Positions 14,810 through 21,475 of a DNA stretch of 34,836 bases are shown in pieces. Location of the stretch: NCBI GenBank assembly GCA_017882705.1, contig JADGOZ010000096.1, forward strand, positions 1-34,836, given 5' to 3'. Below the pieces are notes generated by a model. That model saw only the letters and a program-made list of their open reading frames with translations, did not search any database and was not told the DNA's origin. How positions within the stretch are numbered: the first letter of the stretch is position 1; each line of letters begins with the position of its first letter. This DNA is from Candidatus Nanopelagicales bacterium (GTDB taxonomy: Bacteria > Actinomycetota > Actinomycetes > S36-B12 > CAIYMF01). The position numbers and the translations under genes were made by a program.

Positions 14810-17005
14810 ATGTCCACGCCCGTCACGACGACGTTCGAGCAGACCGTCACCCCGGTCGACCTGCAGGTCACCGGGATGACGTGCGCGTCGTGCGCGGCGC
14901 GGATCGAGAAGAAGCTCAACAAGGTGCCTGGCGTGGTGGCCACGGTGAACTACGCGACCGAGACCGCCCATCTGGAGGCGCCCGCCGACGTCAGCCTCGA
15001 GCAGCTCGTCGCCGTCGTCGAGGCCGCCGGCTACGGGGTGCGCGAGCCGGAGCAGGAGGTCGACGACGACCCCGACGAGCTCGGCCGGCGCTGGCGCGTG
15101 AGCGCCGTGCTCACCGTGCCGGTGCTGCTCCTGTCGATGGTCCCGGTGCTGCAGTTCACCGGCTGGCAGTGGGTGGCCTTCCTCCTCGCCTCGATCGTGG
15201 TGCTCTGGGGCGGCAAGCCGTTCCACCGCGCGGCGTGGACCAACGCGCGGCACCGCGCCACCACGATGGACACGCTCGTCTCGATCGGCGTGCTGGCGGC
15301 GTACCTCTGGTCGGCCTCCGCCGTGCTGGTCACCAGCGCCGGCGAGCTCGGCATGACGATGACCGTGTCGTGGCTGCCGATGCACGACGACGCGTCCGCG
15401 GGCGTCCCGGGCCTCTACTTCGAGTCGGCCTCCGTGGTCGTCACCTTCCTGCTGCTCGGCCGCTGGCTGGAGCACCGCGCCAAGCGCCGGTCCGGCGCGG
15501 CGCTGCGTGCCCTGCTCGACCTCGCCCCGGAGACGGCCTGGCTGCGCACGCCCGCCGGCGACACCGAGGTCCCGGCGTCGCACGTCCACGTCGGCGACCT
15601 CGTGATCGCGCGGCCCGGCGAGCGCGTCGCCACCGACGGCGTCGTCGTCGAGGGCTCGAGCGCGATCGACGCGAGCATGCTCACCGGCGAGTCCGTCCCG
15701 ATCGACGTCACCGTCGGGGACGAGGTCGCCGGCGGCACCGTCGTGCAGGACGGGTTGCTCCTGGTCCGCGCGACCCGGGTCGGCGCCGACACCGCGCTCG
15801 CCCGCATCACGGCGCTCGTCACCGCGGCGCAGAGCGGCAAGGCCCCCGTCCAGCGGCTCGCCGACCGCGTCGCGTCGGTCTTCGTGCCCGTGGTCCTCGT
15901 CATCTCGCTCGTGACCCTGCTCGGCTGGGGTCTCACCACCGGGTGGCAGCAGGGCTTCACCGCCGCCGTCGCCGTCCTCGTGATCGCCTGCCCGTGCGCC
16001 CTCGGCCTCGCGACCCCGACCGCGCTGCTGGTCGGCACCGGCCCCGGCGCGACGCTCGGCATCCTCGTCCGCGGCCCCGAGGTCCTCGAGTCGACGCGTC
16101 GCGTCGACACGGTCGTGCTCGACAAGACCGGCACGCTGACCACCGGCGTCATGACCGTGGTGCACCGCCGCGGCGACGACGAGGCCGTGGTGCTGGCCGG
16201 CGCGCTCGAGTCGGGCTCCACGCACCCGATCGCCCGCGCCGTCTCGGCGTACGCCGCGGGCCTCGGGCCCGTCGCCGCGGTCGACACCCACCAGGCGGTG
16301 CGCGGCGACGGCGTCGTCGGACGCGTCGCGGGTCACGACGTACGCGTCGGACGTCCCGAGTGGATCGGCGTCGACGAGCCGTGGTGGGGCACGGCCGACT
16401 CCTGGCGTCGCGACGGCCTCACGGCCATCGCCGTGTCCGTCGACGGCGAGGTCCGTGCACTGCTCGCGGTCGGCGACGAGGTGCGTACGACGACCCTGTA
16501 CGCCGTCGCGCAGCTGCGCGGGCTCGGCCTCGAGCCGGTGATGGTCACCGGTGACGCCGCGGCCGTGGCACGCGCCGTCGCCGCGGAGGTCGGCATCGAC
16601 CGCGTGATCGCCGACGCGCGACCGGAGGACAAGGTCGCCGAGGTGCACCGCCTGCGCGAGTCGGGTCGGGTGGTCGCCGTGATCGGCGACGGGATCAACG
16701 ACGCCGCGGCGCTCGCCGCGGCCGACCTCGGCATCGCGATGGGCGGCGGCACCGACGTCGCCATCGAGGCGGCCGACATCACGCTGCTGCGCGACGACCT
16801 GCGCACCGCGGGCGACGCCGTACGCCTGTCCCGCGCCACTCTGCGCACCATCAAGCAGAACCTCGGCTGGGCGTTCGGCTACAACGTCGCCGCCATCCCG
16901 CTCGCCGCCGCCGGCCTCCTCACCCCGATGATCGCCGGTCTGGCCATGGCGATGAGCAGCGTCTGCGTCGTGACCAACAGCCTGAGACTCCGCCGCTTCC
17001 ACTGA
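14810..17005 (+). CDS. copA: Copper-exporting P1B-type ATPase CopA
   Basis: 731 residues, full length. One N-terminal HMA domain (GMTCASC, C25 and C28), about eight membrane helices, the actuator loop with TGES (MLTGESVPID), the transmembrane CPC metal site at 394-396 (ACPCALGLATP), the phosphorylation motif DKTGT from D438, the HP signature of P1B ATPases in GSTHPIARA, and GDGIND from 626. CPC plus the terminal-helix residues (YN in FGYNVAAIPLAA and MAMSSVCVVTNSLRL) indicate Cu(I) specificity. It pumps Cu(I) out of the cytoplasm. It is the last gene of the CsoR-controlled operon; the Nudix leader begins 8 nt after its stop, and no terminator is visible in between. Confidence 0.96.
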   Translation: MSTPVTTTFEQTVTPVDLQVTGMTCASCAARIEKKLNKVPGVVATVNYATETAHLEAPADVSLEQLVAVVEAAGYGVREPEQEVDDDPDELGRRWRVSAVLTVPVLLLSMVPVLQFTGWQWVAFLLASIVVLWGGKPFHRAAWTNARHRATTMDTLVSIGVLAAYLWSASAVLVTSAGELGMTMTVSWLPMHDDASAGVPGLYFESASVVVTFLLLGRWLEHRAKRRSGAALRALLDLAPETAWLRTPAGDTEVPASHVHVGDLVIARPGERVATDGVVVEGSSAIDASMLTGESVPIDVTVGDEVAGGTVVQDGLLLVRATRVGADTALARITALVTAAQSGKAPVQRLADRVASVFVPVVLVISLVTLLGWGLTTGWQQGFTAAVAVLVIACPCALGLATPTALLVGTGPGATLGILVRGPEVLESTRRVDTVVLDKTGTLTTGVMTVVHRRGDDEAVVLAGALESGSTHPIARAVSAYAAGLGPVAAVDTHQAVRGDGVVGRVAGHDVRVGRPEWIGVDEPWWGTADSWRRDGLTAIAVSVDGEVRALLAVGDEVRTTTLYAVAQLRGLGLEPVMVTGDAAAVARAVAAEVGIDRVIADARPEDKVAEVHRLRESGRVVAVIGDGINDAAALAAADLGIAMGGGTDVAIEAADITLLRDDLRTAGDAVRLSRATLRTIKQNLGWAFGYNVAAIPLAAAGLLTPMIAGLAMAMSSVCVVTNSLRLRRFH

Positions 17006-17012
17006 CCGAGAA

Positions 17013-17083
17013 GGGCGATGAAGGACGCCTGGATCGCATAGAGAGCAACTATCCGCACCTCCATTAATCGGACGGGGGCCGAC
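17013..17083 (+). promoter_or_regulatory. Repeated 71-nt leader, copy A (before Nudix gene)
   Basis: About 85 % identical, without gaps, to 31190-31260, and like it ends exactly at a start codon. Shared parts: GGGCGATGAAGGACGCCTG, ATCGCATAGA, TCCG, ACCTCCATT, ATCGGAC. Possible structure: GCGAT/ATCGC around AGG-ACG-CCT; TCCG (17052-17055) with CGGA (17069-17072); and CCTCC (17058-17062) facing the Shine-Dalgarno GGGGG (17074-17078). It suggests a cis-acting translation control element or a dispersed repeat. Confidence 0.6.
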
Positions 17084-17599
17084 ATGAGGGCGCCATCGAT
17101 CCACCTCGGGGTGCGCGCGGACACCGACGGCGTGATCCGGCGCCGCGCGGTGAAGGCGGTGGCCGAGATCGATGGCCGTCTGCTGATGCTCCGCTCCGCC
17201 ACCGGCGGCGACGTCAAGCTACCCGGCGGCGGCGCCGAGGACGACGAGGACGACACCGCCGTGCTCGAGCGCGAGCTCGACGAGGAGTGCGGCCGCGACC
17301 TCCTGCACGTCGGCCCCCTCGTGCTGCGCGTCCTCGAGGAGCATCCGGCCCGCGAGGACCCGCGGCGCCGCTTCGAGATGGAGTCGCGCTACTACGACTG
17401 CGACGTCTCAGGAGTACGCCGCACTCCTGCGCTCAGCGAGAACGAGCGGCGCGAAGGCCTGCACGAGGTCCTCGTGCCCTGGCTCGAGGCCATCGAGACG
17501 AATCGTGCGGTCCTCGCGCGGGACCGTGACCACCTGCCCTGGGTCGATCGGGAGCTGCAGGTGCTCGAGTTCCTGGCGCGGGAGCGCGGACTGCGCTGA
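17084..17599 (+). CDS. NUDIX hydrolase
   Basis: 171 residues. The Nudix box is complete at 49-71: G49, E55, R63-E64, E67-E68 and G70 (ending RELDEECGR), the Mg2+-binding site that hydrolyses nucleoside diphosphate-X compounds. The domain opens with RAVKAVAEIDGRLLMLRSA and LPGGGAEDDED. The acidic loop before the box helix and the RRFEMESRYYDCDV strand do not reveal the substrate. The ATG at 17084 follows a GGGGG Shine-Dalgarno at 5-nt spacing. The 71 nt directly upstream are a copy of the leader also found before the SDR gene at 31261. It follows copA by 78 nt and could be read from it, but the leader may hold its own control. Confidence 0.92.
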   Translation: MRAPSIHLGVRADTDGVIRRRAVKAVAEIDGRLLMLRSATGGDVKLPGGGAEDDEDDTAVLERELDEECGRDLLHVGPLVLRVLEEHPAREDPRRRFEMESRYYDCDVSGVRRTPALSENERREGLHEVLVPWLEAIETNRAVLARDRDHLPWVDRELQVLEFLARERGLR

Positions 17600-17610
17600 G
17601 GGGCGCGCCG

Positions 17611-17616
17611 TACGGT
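17611..17616 (+). promoter_or_regulatory. -10 element for leaderless small gene
   Basis: TACGGT, then 6 nt (GACTCC), then the GTG of the 33-residue peptide gene. It fits the local leaderless pattern. Confidence 0.5.
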
Positions 17617-17622
17617 GACTCC

Positions 17623-17724
17623 GTGCTGAGCCGCCTCGTCCTTGCCGTGCTCGCGGTCCTCGCCCTGTTCGTCGTCGTTGCGCTCGTCCGGATCGCACGC
17701 GATGCGCTGAGCCTTCGGCGATGA
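17623..17724 (+). CDS. 33-residue single-helix membrane peptide
   Basis: GTG at 17623 opens a 33-codon frame: MLSRLVLAVLAVLALFVVVA, then LVRIARDALSLRR and TGA. Residues about 4-23 form one unbroken hydrophobic helix flanked by R on both sides, a good small transmembrane peptide. Support for it being real: a TACGGT -10 element at leaderless spacing, and the reading frame fills the gap between the Nudix gene and pheA exactly. Its stop codon lies inside the left arm of the palindromic repeat at 17717-17771. No function can be assigned; one-helix regulatory peptides or toxins are conceivable, but nothing shows this. Confidence 0.5.
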   Translation: MLSRLVLAVLAVLALFVVVALVRIARDALSLRR

Positions 17725-17771
17725 AGGCGTAGTCTGTCGCCTTCTGTGCGACGCAGGCGTCCTTCATCGCC
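17717..17771. repeat. 55-bp palindrome related to the repeated leaders (copy C)
   Basis: GGCGATGAAGG (17717-17727) and CCTTCATCGCC (17761-17771) are perfect inverted arms, with GTCGC/GCGAC nearer the centre. Read on the minus strand from 17771, its first 37 nt match leader copies A and B (4 mismatches to B). It lies between the converging small peptide gene and pheA. Confidence 0.75.
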
Positions 17772-17773
17772 AA

Positions 17774-17798
17774 CCGCGGGGTGGTGCCATCCCCACGG
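17774..17798 (-). terminator. GC hairpin downstream of pheA
   Basis: CCGCGGGG (17774-17781) and CCCCACGG (17791-17798) pair with one mismatch around a 9-nt loop, 3 nt after the pheA stop. It probably ends the DUF4446-pheA transcript. Confidence 0.55.
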
Positions 17799-17800
17799 GG

Positions 17801-18724
17801 TCAGTCGGTGGCGCGGACCTTCGTGAGCCAGGCCTGGGCGGCGGCGTAGTCGGTGTCGGTGACGCCGGCGCGGACGAGCGGGGCCTTGCCGTCGTGGCGG
17901 GGGTAGGAGCCGAGGAAGCGCACCTGGGCGCAGATGCGGTGCAGGCCGGCGAGCGCCTCGCCGACGCGGGCGTCGGCGACGTGGCCCTCGCAGTCGATCG
18001 AGAAGTAGTAGTCGCCGAGCGCCTTGCGGGTCGGGCGCGACTCGATGCGGGTCAGGTTCACGCCGCGGACGGAGAACTCGGTGAGGATCTCGAGCAGCGC
18101 ACCGGGGTGGTCCTCGCGCATGTACAGGAACAGCGTGCTCTTGTCGGCACCGGTCGGTGCGGGCACGGCGCCCGGACGCGAGATCAGCACGAAGCGGGTC
18201 CACGCCTCGTCGCTGTCGGCGACGTCGTCGGCGAGCACGTCGAGGCCGTAGACCTCGGCGGCGATCGACGGCGCGAGCGCGGCGTCGTAGGTGCCCTCGG
18301 CCACCGCCTGCGCCCCCGCCGCGTTCGACGACACCGGCACGACCTCGGCGTCGGGCAGCGCGGTCTGCACCCACGCGCGGCACTGCGCCGCCGCGACCGA
18401 GTGCGTCGCGATACGCCGGACGCTCGACAGGGTCGTGCCGGGGCGGACCAGCAGCGCGAACCGGACGCGGATCACGACCTCGTCGACGATCACCAGCGGG
18501 TCGCCCGACGCCAGGTTGTCGAGGGTCGCGGTGACGCCGCCCTCGATCGAGTTCTCGATGGCCACGAGGCCACGGTCCGTCTCGCCCGCGCGCACCGCGT
18601 CGAGCACCGCCTCGGCGGTGACCAGCGGGCGCAGGTCGGCGCCCTGGCTCACCGCCATGGCGCGCAGCGCCTCCTCGGTGAACGTGCCGCGAGGCCCGAG
18701 GTAGGCGATCGAGAGGTCGCTCAC
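17801..18724 (-). CDS. pheA: Prephenate dehydratase
   Basis: 307 residues. The enzyme converts prephenate to phenylpyruvate in phenylalanine synthesis. The N-terminal PDT domain has AYLGPRGTFTEEAL, IENSIEGGV and THSVAAAQC, and the conserved T-R-F motif in EAWTRFVLISR that is needed for catalysis. The C-terminal ACT domain (about 215-290) carries the Phe-binding GALLEIL and IESRP motifs, so feedback inhibition is expected. There is no chorismate mutase domain, as is usual in actinobacteria. GTG 18724 overlaps the TGA of the upstream DUF4446 gene (GTGA), so the two are translationally coupled. Confidence 0.95.
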   Translation of the reverse strand: MSDLSIAYLGPRGTFTEEALRAMAVSQGADLRPLVTAEAVLDAVRAGETDRGLVAIENSIEGGVTATLDNLASGDPLVIVDEVVIRVRFALLVRPGTTLSSVRRIATHSVAAAQCRAWVQTALPDAEVVPVSSNAAGAQAVAEGTYDAALAPSIAAEVYGLDVLADDVADSDEAWTRFVLISRPGAVPAPTGADKSTLFLYMREDHPGALLEILTEFSVRGVNLTRIESRPTRKALGDYYFSIDCEGHVADARVGEALAGLHRICAQVRFLGSYPRHDGKAPLVRAGVTDTDYAAAQAWLTKVRATD

Positions 18725-19215
18725 GACGAGACACCCTTCAGGGCGTAGGAGATGGCCTGCAGCTCCTCGGGCGAGAGCGACGCCTCGCTCGAGCCGCCCT
18801 TCACGCCCTTGATGTAGGAGCGGGTCTCGGAGCGCCCGTGGATCGCGGTGAGGACGAGTCCGTCGCCTCCGTCGTCGAGCATCGCCGCGGAGAACGACAG
18901 CCGCCCGCCCATGTCGCCGAAGGCGTCGTAGCGCACGACGCTCACGTGGCGCAGCGCGTCCGCGAGCTCGGTGCGCGTGCGCGCCAGCAGCGCGGCGAGG
19001 TCGTCGACCTCGATCCGCAGCGCGCGGACCTCCTCGGTCTTGCGTGCCACGGCCTCGACGAACGAGGGCGCGTCGCCGTCCGCGGCGAGCAGCGTCAGGT
19101 CGCGACGCATCGTGCGCAGCTTCAGGAGCGCCGCCACGGCCAGCGCCACGGCGAGCAGGCCGACGACGAGGGCGGCAAGGACGAGGACGTCGCGGAGGGT
19201 CGGGTCGAGGGACAC
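18721..19215 (-). CDS. DUF4446 family membrane-anchored protein
   Basis: 164 residues. One N-terminal transmembrane helix (about 10-31), a predicted coiled coil (FVEAVARKTEEVRALRIEVD to about 90), then the conserved block VVRYDAFGDMGGRLSFSAAM, GLVLTAIHGRSETRSYIKGV and LSPEELQAISYAL, which defines DUF4446. Its function is unknown. It overlaps pheA by 4 nt and is its operon partner. GTG 19215 is preceded by TACCCT at 6 nt (leaderless) and lies back-to-back with the promoter of the divergent membrane gene. Confidence 0.88.
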   Translation of the reverse strand: MSLDPTLRDVLVLAALVVGLLAVALAVAALLKLRTMRRDLTLLAADGDAPSFVEAVARKTEEVRALRIEVDDLAALLARTRTELADALRHVSVVRYDAFGDMGGRLSFSAAMLDDGGDGLVLTAIHGRSETRSYIKGVKGGSSEASLSPEELQAISYALKGVSS

Positions 19216-19221
19216 GCCGCA

Positions 19222-19227
19222 AGGGTA
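19222..19227 (-). promoter_or_regulatory. -10 element for leaderless DUF4446-pheA operon
   Basis: TACCCT (19227-19222, minus strand) ends 6 nt before GTG 19215. The two divergent -10 hexamers are only 8 nt apart, so the two promoters must compete for polymerase. Confidence 0.5.
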
Positions 19228-19235
19228 TCCGCGCG

Positions 19236-19241
19236 TAGGGT
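19236..19241 (+). promoter_or_regulatory. -10 element for leaderless upstream ORF
   Basis: TAGGGT, then 7 nt, then GTG 19249, the same geometry as serS. If used, the mRNA begins with the 9-codon ORF and not with the membrane protein gene. Confidence 0.55.
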
Positions 19242-19248
19242 CGCTCCC

Positions 19249-19278
19249 GTGCGCGCATTCCCGGCGGTGGCCCGGTGA
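19249..19278 (+). CDS. 9-codon leaderless upstream ORF
   Basis: GTG at 19249 encodes MRAFPAVAR and its TGA (19276-19278) overlaps the GTG of the next gene (19275-19277). With a -10 element 7 nt upstream, this peptide would be translated from the 5' end of the mRNA and hand ribosomes to the membrane protein gene by termination-reinitiation. An alternative is that the promoter reading is chance. Confidence 0.4.
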   Translation: MRAFPAVAR

Positions 19279-20405
19279 CCACCTCGATCCCGGTCTCGAT
19301 CCTCTGGTTCGTCGTCGGGCTCGCGATCGTGCTCGCGGTCGGCTCGTCGATCCTGCGCACGCTCGTCGTGCCGCGCGGCGTCCGCAGCAAGCTGTCCGCG
19401 CTCGTGCTGACGGCCACCCTGGGAGCGTTCCGCCTCGTCGCCCGGCGTACCTCCACCTACGAGGCCCGCGACGCCGTCCTGGCCTACGCCGCTCCCGTGT
19501 CGCTCATCGTCACGCTGATGACCTGGCTCGCGCTGCTCTTCGTCGGCTTCGCCTGCCTGCTCTTCGCCTTCTCGCCGCTGGACTGGTCGCAGTCCTTCCG
19601 CGAGGCCGGCTCGAGCCTGTTCACGCTCGGCTTCGCGAGCACCGACCGCAGCCAGCTCACCGCGGTCGACTTCCTCGCCGCAGTCACGGGACCGGTCGTC
19701 GTCGGCCTCCTCGTGGGTTACCTGCCCAGCCTCTACGCCTCCTACAACCGGCGCGAGGTCGACGTCGCACTGCTGCACTCGCGCGCGGGCGAGCCGAACT
19801 GGGGGCCGGAGATCCTCTCCCGGCACGCGATCGTGAACTCCTCCGAGGAGCTCATGACGCTGTTCCGCGGCTGGGAGCGCTGGGCCGCCGACATCGCCGA
19901 GAGCCATGTGAACTACCCCGTGCTCATCCACGTCCGCTCAGCGCAGCCGCTGCGCAACTGGCTCGTCGCCCTCGTCTCCGTGATGGACGCCGCGGCGTTC
20001 CAGATGGCCACGAACCCGCACATCCCGCAGGCCGCCCCGCGCGTGACGCTGCGCCAGGGCTTCGTCGCCGTCCGGGACATCGCCCGGGCCGAGGGCATCG
20101 AGGTCGACGACGACCCGAGCCCCGACACCGCCATCTCGCTCACCTTCGAGGAGTTCTCCGAGGCCTACGACGACGTCGCAACCGCCGGCTACGAGATGGA
20201 GCGCAGCGCCGCGGACGCGTGGCCGCACTTCCGCGGGTGGCGGGTCAACTACGAGGCTCCGGCGTACGCCCTCGCCGAGTCGATCGACGCACCGCCGGCC
20301 GCCTGGATGGGCACGCGGCGTCCTCCGCTGCCGGTGATCATGCCGCGGCGGCCCACCAACCGGATGCCCGGCGGTCGGACCGGCCGTCCGACCGTCGGAG
20401 AATGA
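19275..20405 (+). CDS. Membrane protein with ion-channel-like pore segment, uncharacterised
   Basis: 376 residues. Transmembrane helices at about 7-31, 71-99 and 130-152. Between the last two, SQSFREAGSSLFTLGFAS (106-121 and flanks) looks like the pore helix and filter region of two-helix K+-channel-type proteins (compare ESxxTxGFG), but the filter is degenerate: TLGFA, not TVGYG. A cytoplasmic domain of about 220 residues follows, starting SLYASYNRREVDVALLHSRA, with acidic stretches (EVDDDPSPDT). I do not recognise a named family; the channel role is an inference from shape. GTG 19275 overlaps the stop of the upstream 9-codon ORF. Four nt after its stop comes the GDT1-like gene, probably the same operon. 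Confidence 0.75.
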   Translation: MTTSIPVSILWFVVGLAIVLAVGSSILRTLVVPRGVRSKLSALVLTATLGAFRLVARRTSTYEARDAVLAYAAPVSLIVTLMTWLALLFVGFACLLFAFSPLDWSQSFREAGSSLFTLGFASTDRSQLTAVDFLAAVTGPVVVGLLVGYLPSLYASYNRREVDVALLHSRAGEPNWGPEILSRHAIVNSSEELMTLFRGWERWAADIAESHVNYPVLIHVRSAQPLRNWLVALVSVMDAAAFQMATNPHIPQAAPRVTLRQGFVAVRDIARAEGIEVDDDPSPDTAISLTFEEFSEAYDDVATAGYEMERSAADAWPHFRGWRVNYEAPAYALAESIDAPPAAWMGTRRPPLPVIMPRRPTNRMPGGRTGRPTVGE

Positions 20406-20409
20406 CGGC

Positions 20410-21039
20410 GTGAACCTCACGCTCGACCTCGCGGTGCTGCTCGCGACCTTCGCGGTCATCTTCCCGGCCGAGCTGCCGGACAAGTCCTTCATCGCCACGC
20501 TCGTCCTCGCGACGCGCTATCCGCGGCTCTGGGTGTGGCTCGGTGCGTCGATCGCGTTCGGCGTGCAGATGCTCATCGCCGTGGCCGCGGGACAGCTGCT
20601 CTCCTACCTGCCGCGCGTGCTCGTCCTCGGCGTGACCGCCGGCCTGTTCGCCATCGGCGCGGTGCTGCTCGTGCGCGGCGGCCTGCGGGCCCGCGCCGAC
20701 GAGCTGGCCGAGGAGGCCGAGGAGATCGAGGAGTTCGAGGCGAAGGCCGTCGCGGGCAAGCACGGCCTCGCGGCGTTCGCGACGACGTTCGCCGTCATCT
20801 TCACCGCGGAGTGGGGCGACCTCACCCAGCTCGTGACGGCCGGTCAGGCGGCGCGCACCGACTCGCCGCTGTCGGTGTTCCTCGGCTCGTGGCTCGCGCT
20901 CATCTCGGTCGCCGGCATCGGCGTCCTCGTCGGCTCGTGGCTGCAGCAGCGGGTCCCGTTGTGGCGCATCCGCGTCATCTCCGGCGCGCTGCTCGCGCTG
21001 CTCGCCGTCGTGACGGTCGTCGAGCTCGTGCGCGGCTGA
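20410..21039 (+). CDS. TMEM165/GDT1 family (UPF0016) cation exporter
   Basis: 209 residues in two inverted repeats of about three helices each. The family motif E-x-G-D-K/R-S/T appears as ELPDKS at 21-26 (G replaced by P) and as EWGDLT at 134-139. Between them is an acidic cytoplasmic loop (ADELAEEAEEIEEFEAK). Bacterial members export Mn2+ (MneA-like); yeast and human ones move Ca2+/Mn2+ against H+. GTG 20410 sits 4 nt after the membrane protein stop, so co-transcription is likely; together they suggest an ion-homeostasis unit. A hairpin follows directly (21052-21096). Confidence 0.9.
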   Translation: MNLTLDLAVLLATFAVIFPAELPDKSFIATLVLATRYPRLWVWLGASIAFGVQMLIAVAAGQLLSYLPRVLVLGVTAGLFAIGAVLLVRGGLRARADELAEEAEEIEEFEAKAVAGKHGLAAFATTFAVIFTAEWGDLTQLVTAGQAARTDSPLSVFLGSWLALISVAGIGVLVGSWLQQRVPLWRIRVISGALLALLAVVTVVELVRG

Positions 21040-21475
21040 GGGTCCGGCGTACGGCGACGGGCCGGGACACAGCCCGCGGACTCCCGACCGTCGCCGGTCA
21101 GGTGATTCCCCGCGACGCGGTGTGCCAGACGTCGGCGCCGCCGCGAGGTGCTGTGACACCGGACACGGCACGGGCGCAGCATGAGAAGGCGACCGGACGC
21201 CGCCGACGGGGGATGCAGCGGCGTCCGATCGAGATAGACCGTAGGCGTTCCGCAGCGCGCGCTCAACCGGCGCGCGGAAAACGTCGGAAGTTCTTGAGGG
21301 AACTTTGACGAATCAGAGGTCGCGGCGGACGGGACAGCACGAATTCCGGCCGGATCGGTCTAGACCGTTACGCAACGCACCGGAGCGATCAGGCTGTCCG
21401 ACAACGGCAGTCCGTGATCGTGGCCCCACCGAACGCGAGATGGGAGCGCTGCGCTCACGCGGAACGCACGCCACC
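21040..21475. other. 436-bp gap with four inverted repeats, no gene recognised
   Basis: No convincing coding frame. Inverted repeats: CGGCGACGG/CCGTCGCCG (21052-21060, 21088-21096); CGGACGCCGC/GCGGCGTCCG (21194-21203, 21218-21227, 10 bp perfect); a longer imperfect stem in about 21242-21286 (CGTTCCGC with GCGGAAAACG); AAGTTC-TTGAGG-GAACTT (21288-21305). GGTCTAGACC at 21359-21368 (approximate) is a perfect 10-bp palindrome. The first two may be terminators of the GDT1 operon; the series may also be a structured RNA or a protein-binding region. The stretch around 21280-21310 is AT-richer than the surroundings. Confidence 0.5.

Noticed and set aside
17012-17060. Similar minus-strand peptides (MEVRxVxxYAxQASFIA) in the two leader copies
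   Set aside because: The likeness follows from the DNA homology; the changes between copies do not favour synonymous sites, and the frames have no start signals that make sense, so I treat the element as RNA/DNA and not coding.
14219-17104. A 961-codon minus-strand open frame across the copper operon
   Set aside because: Antisense shadow of csoR-copZ-copA; its composition (Gly/Asp/Arg/His runs) is typical of high-GC antisense frames.
20480-20500. GTCCTTCATCGCC inside the GDT1-type gene resembling the leader repeat
   Set aside because: It encodes the family motif region DKSFIA and shares only about 12 nt, so it is a chance match.
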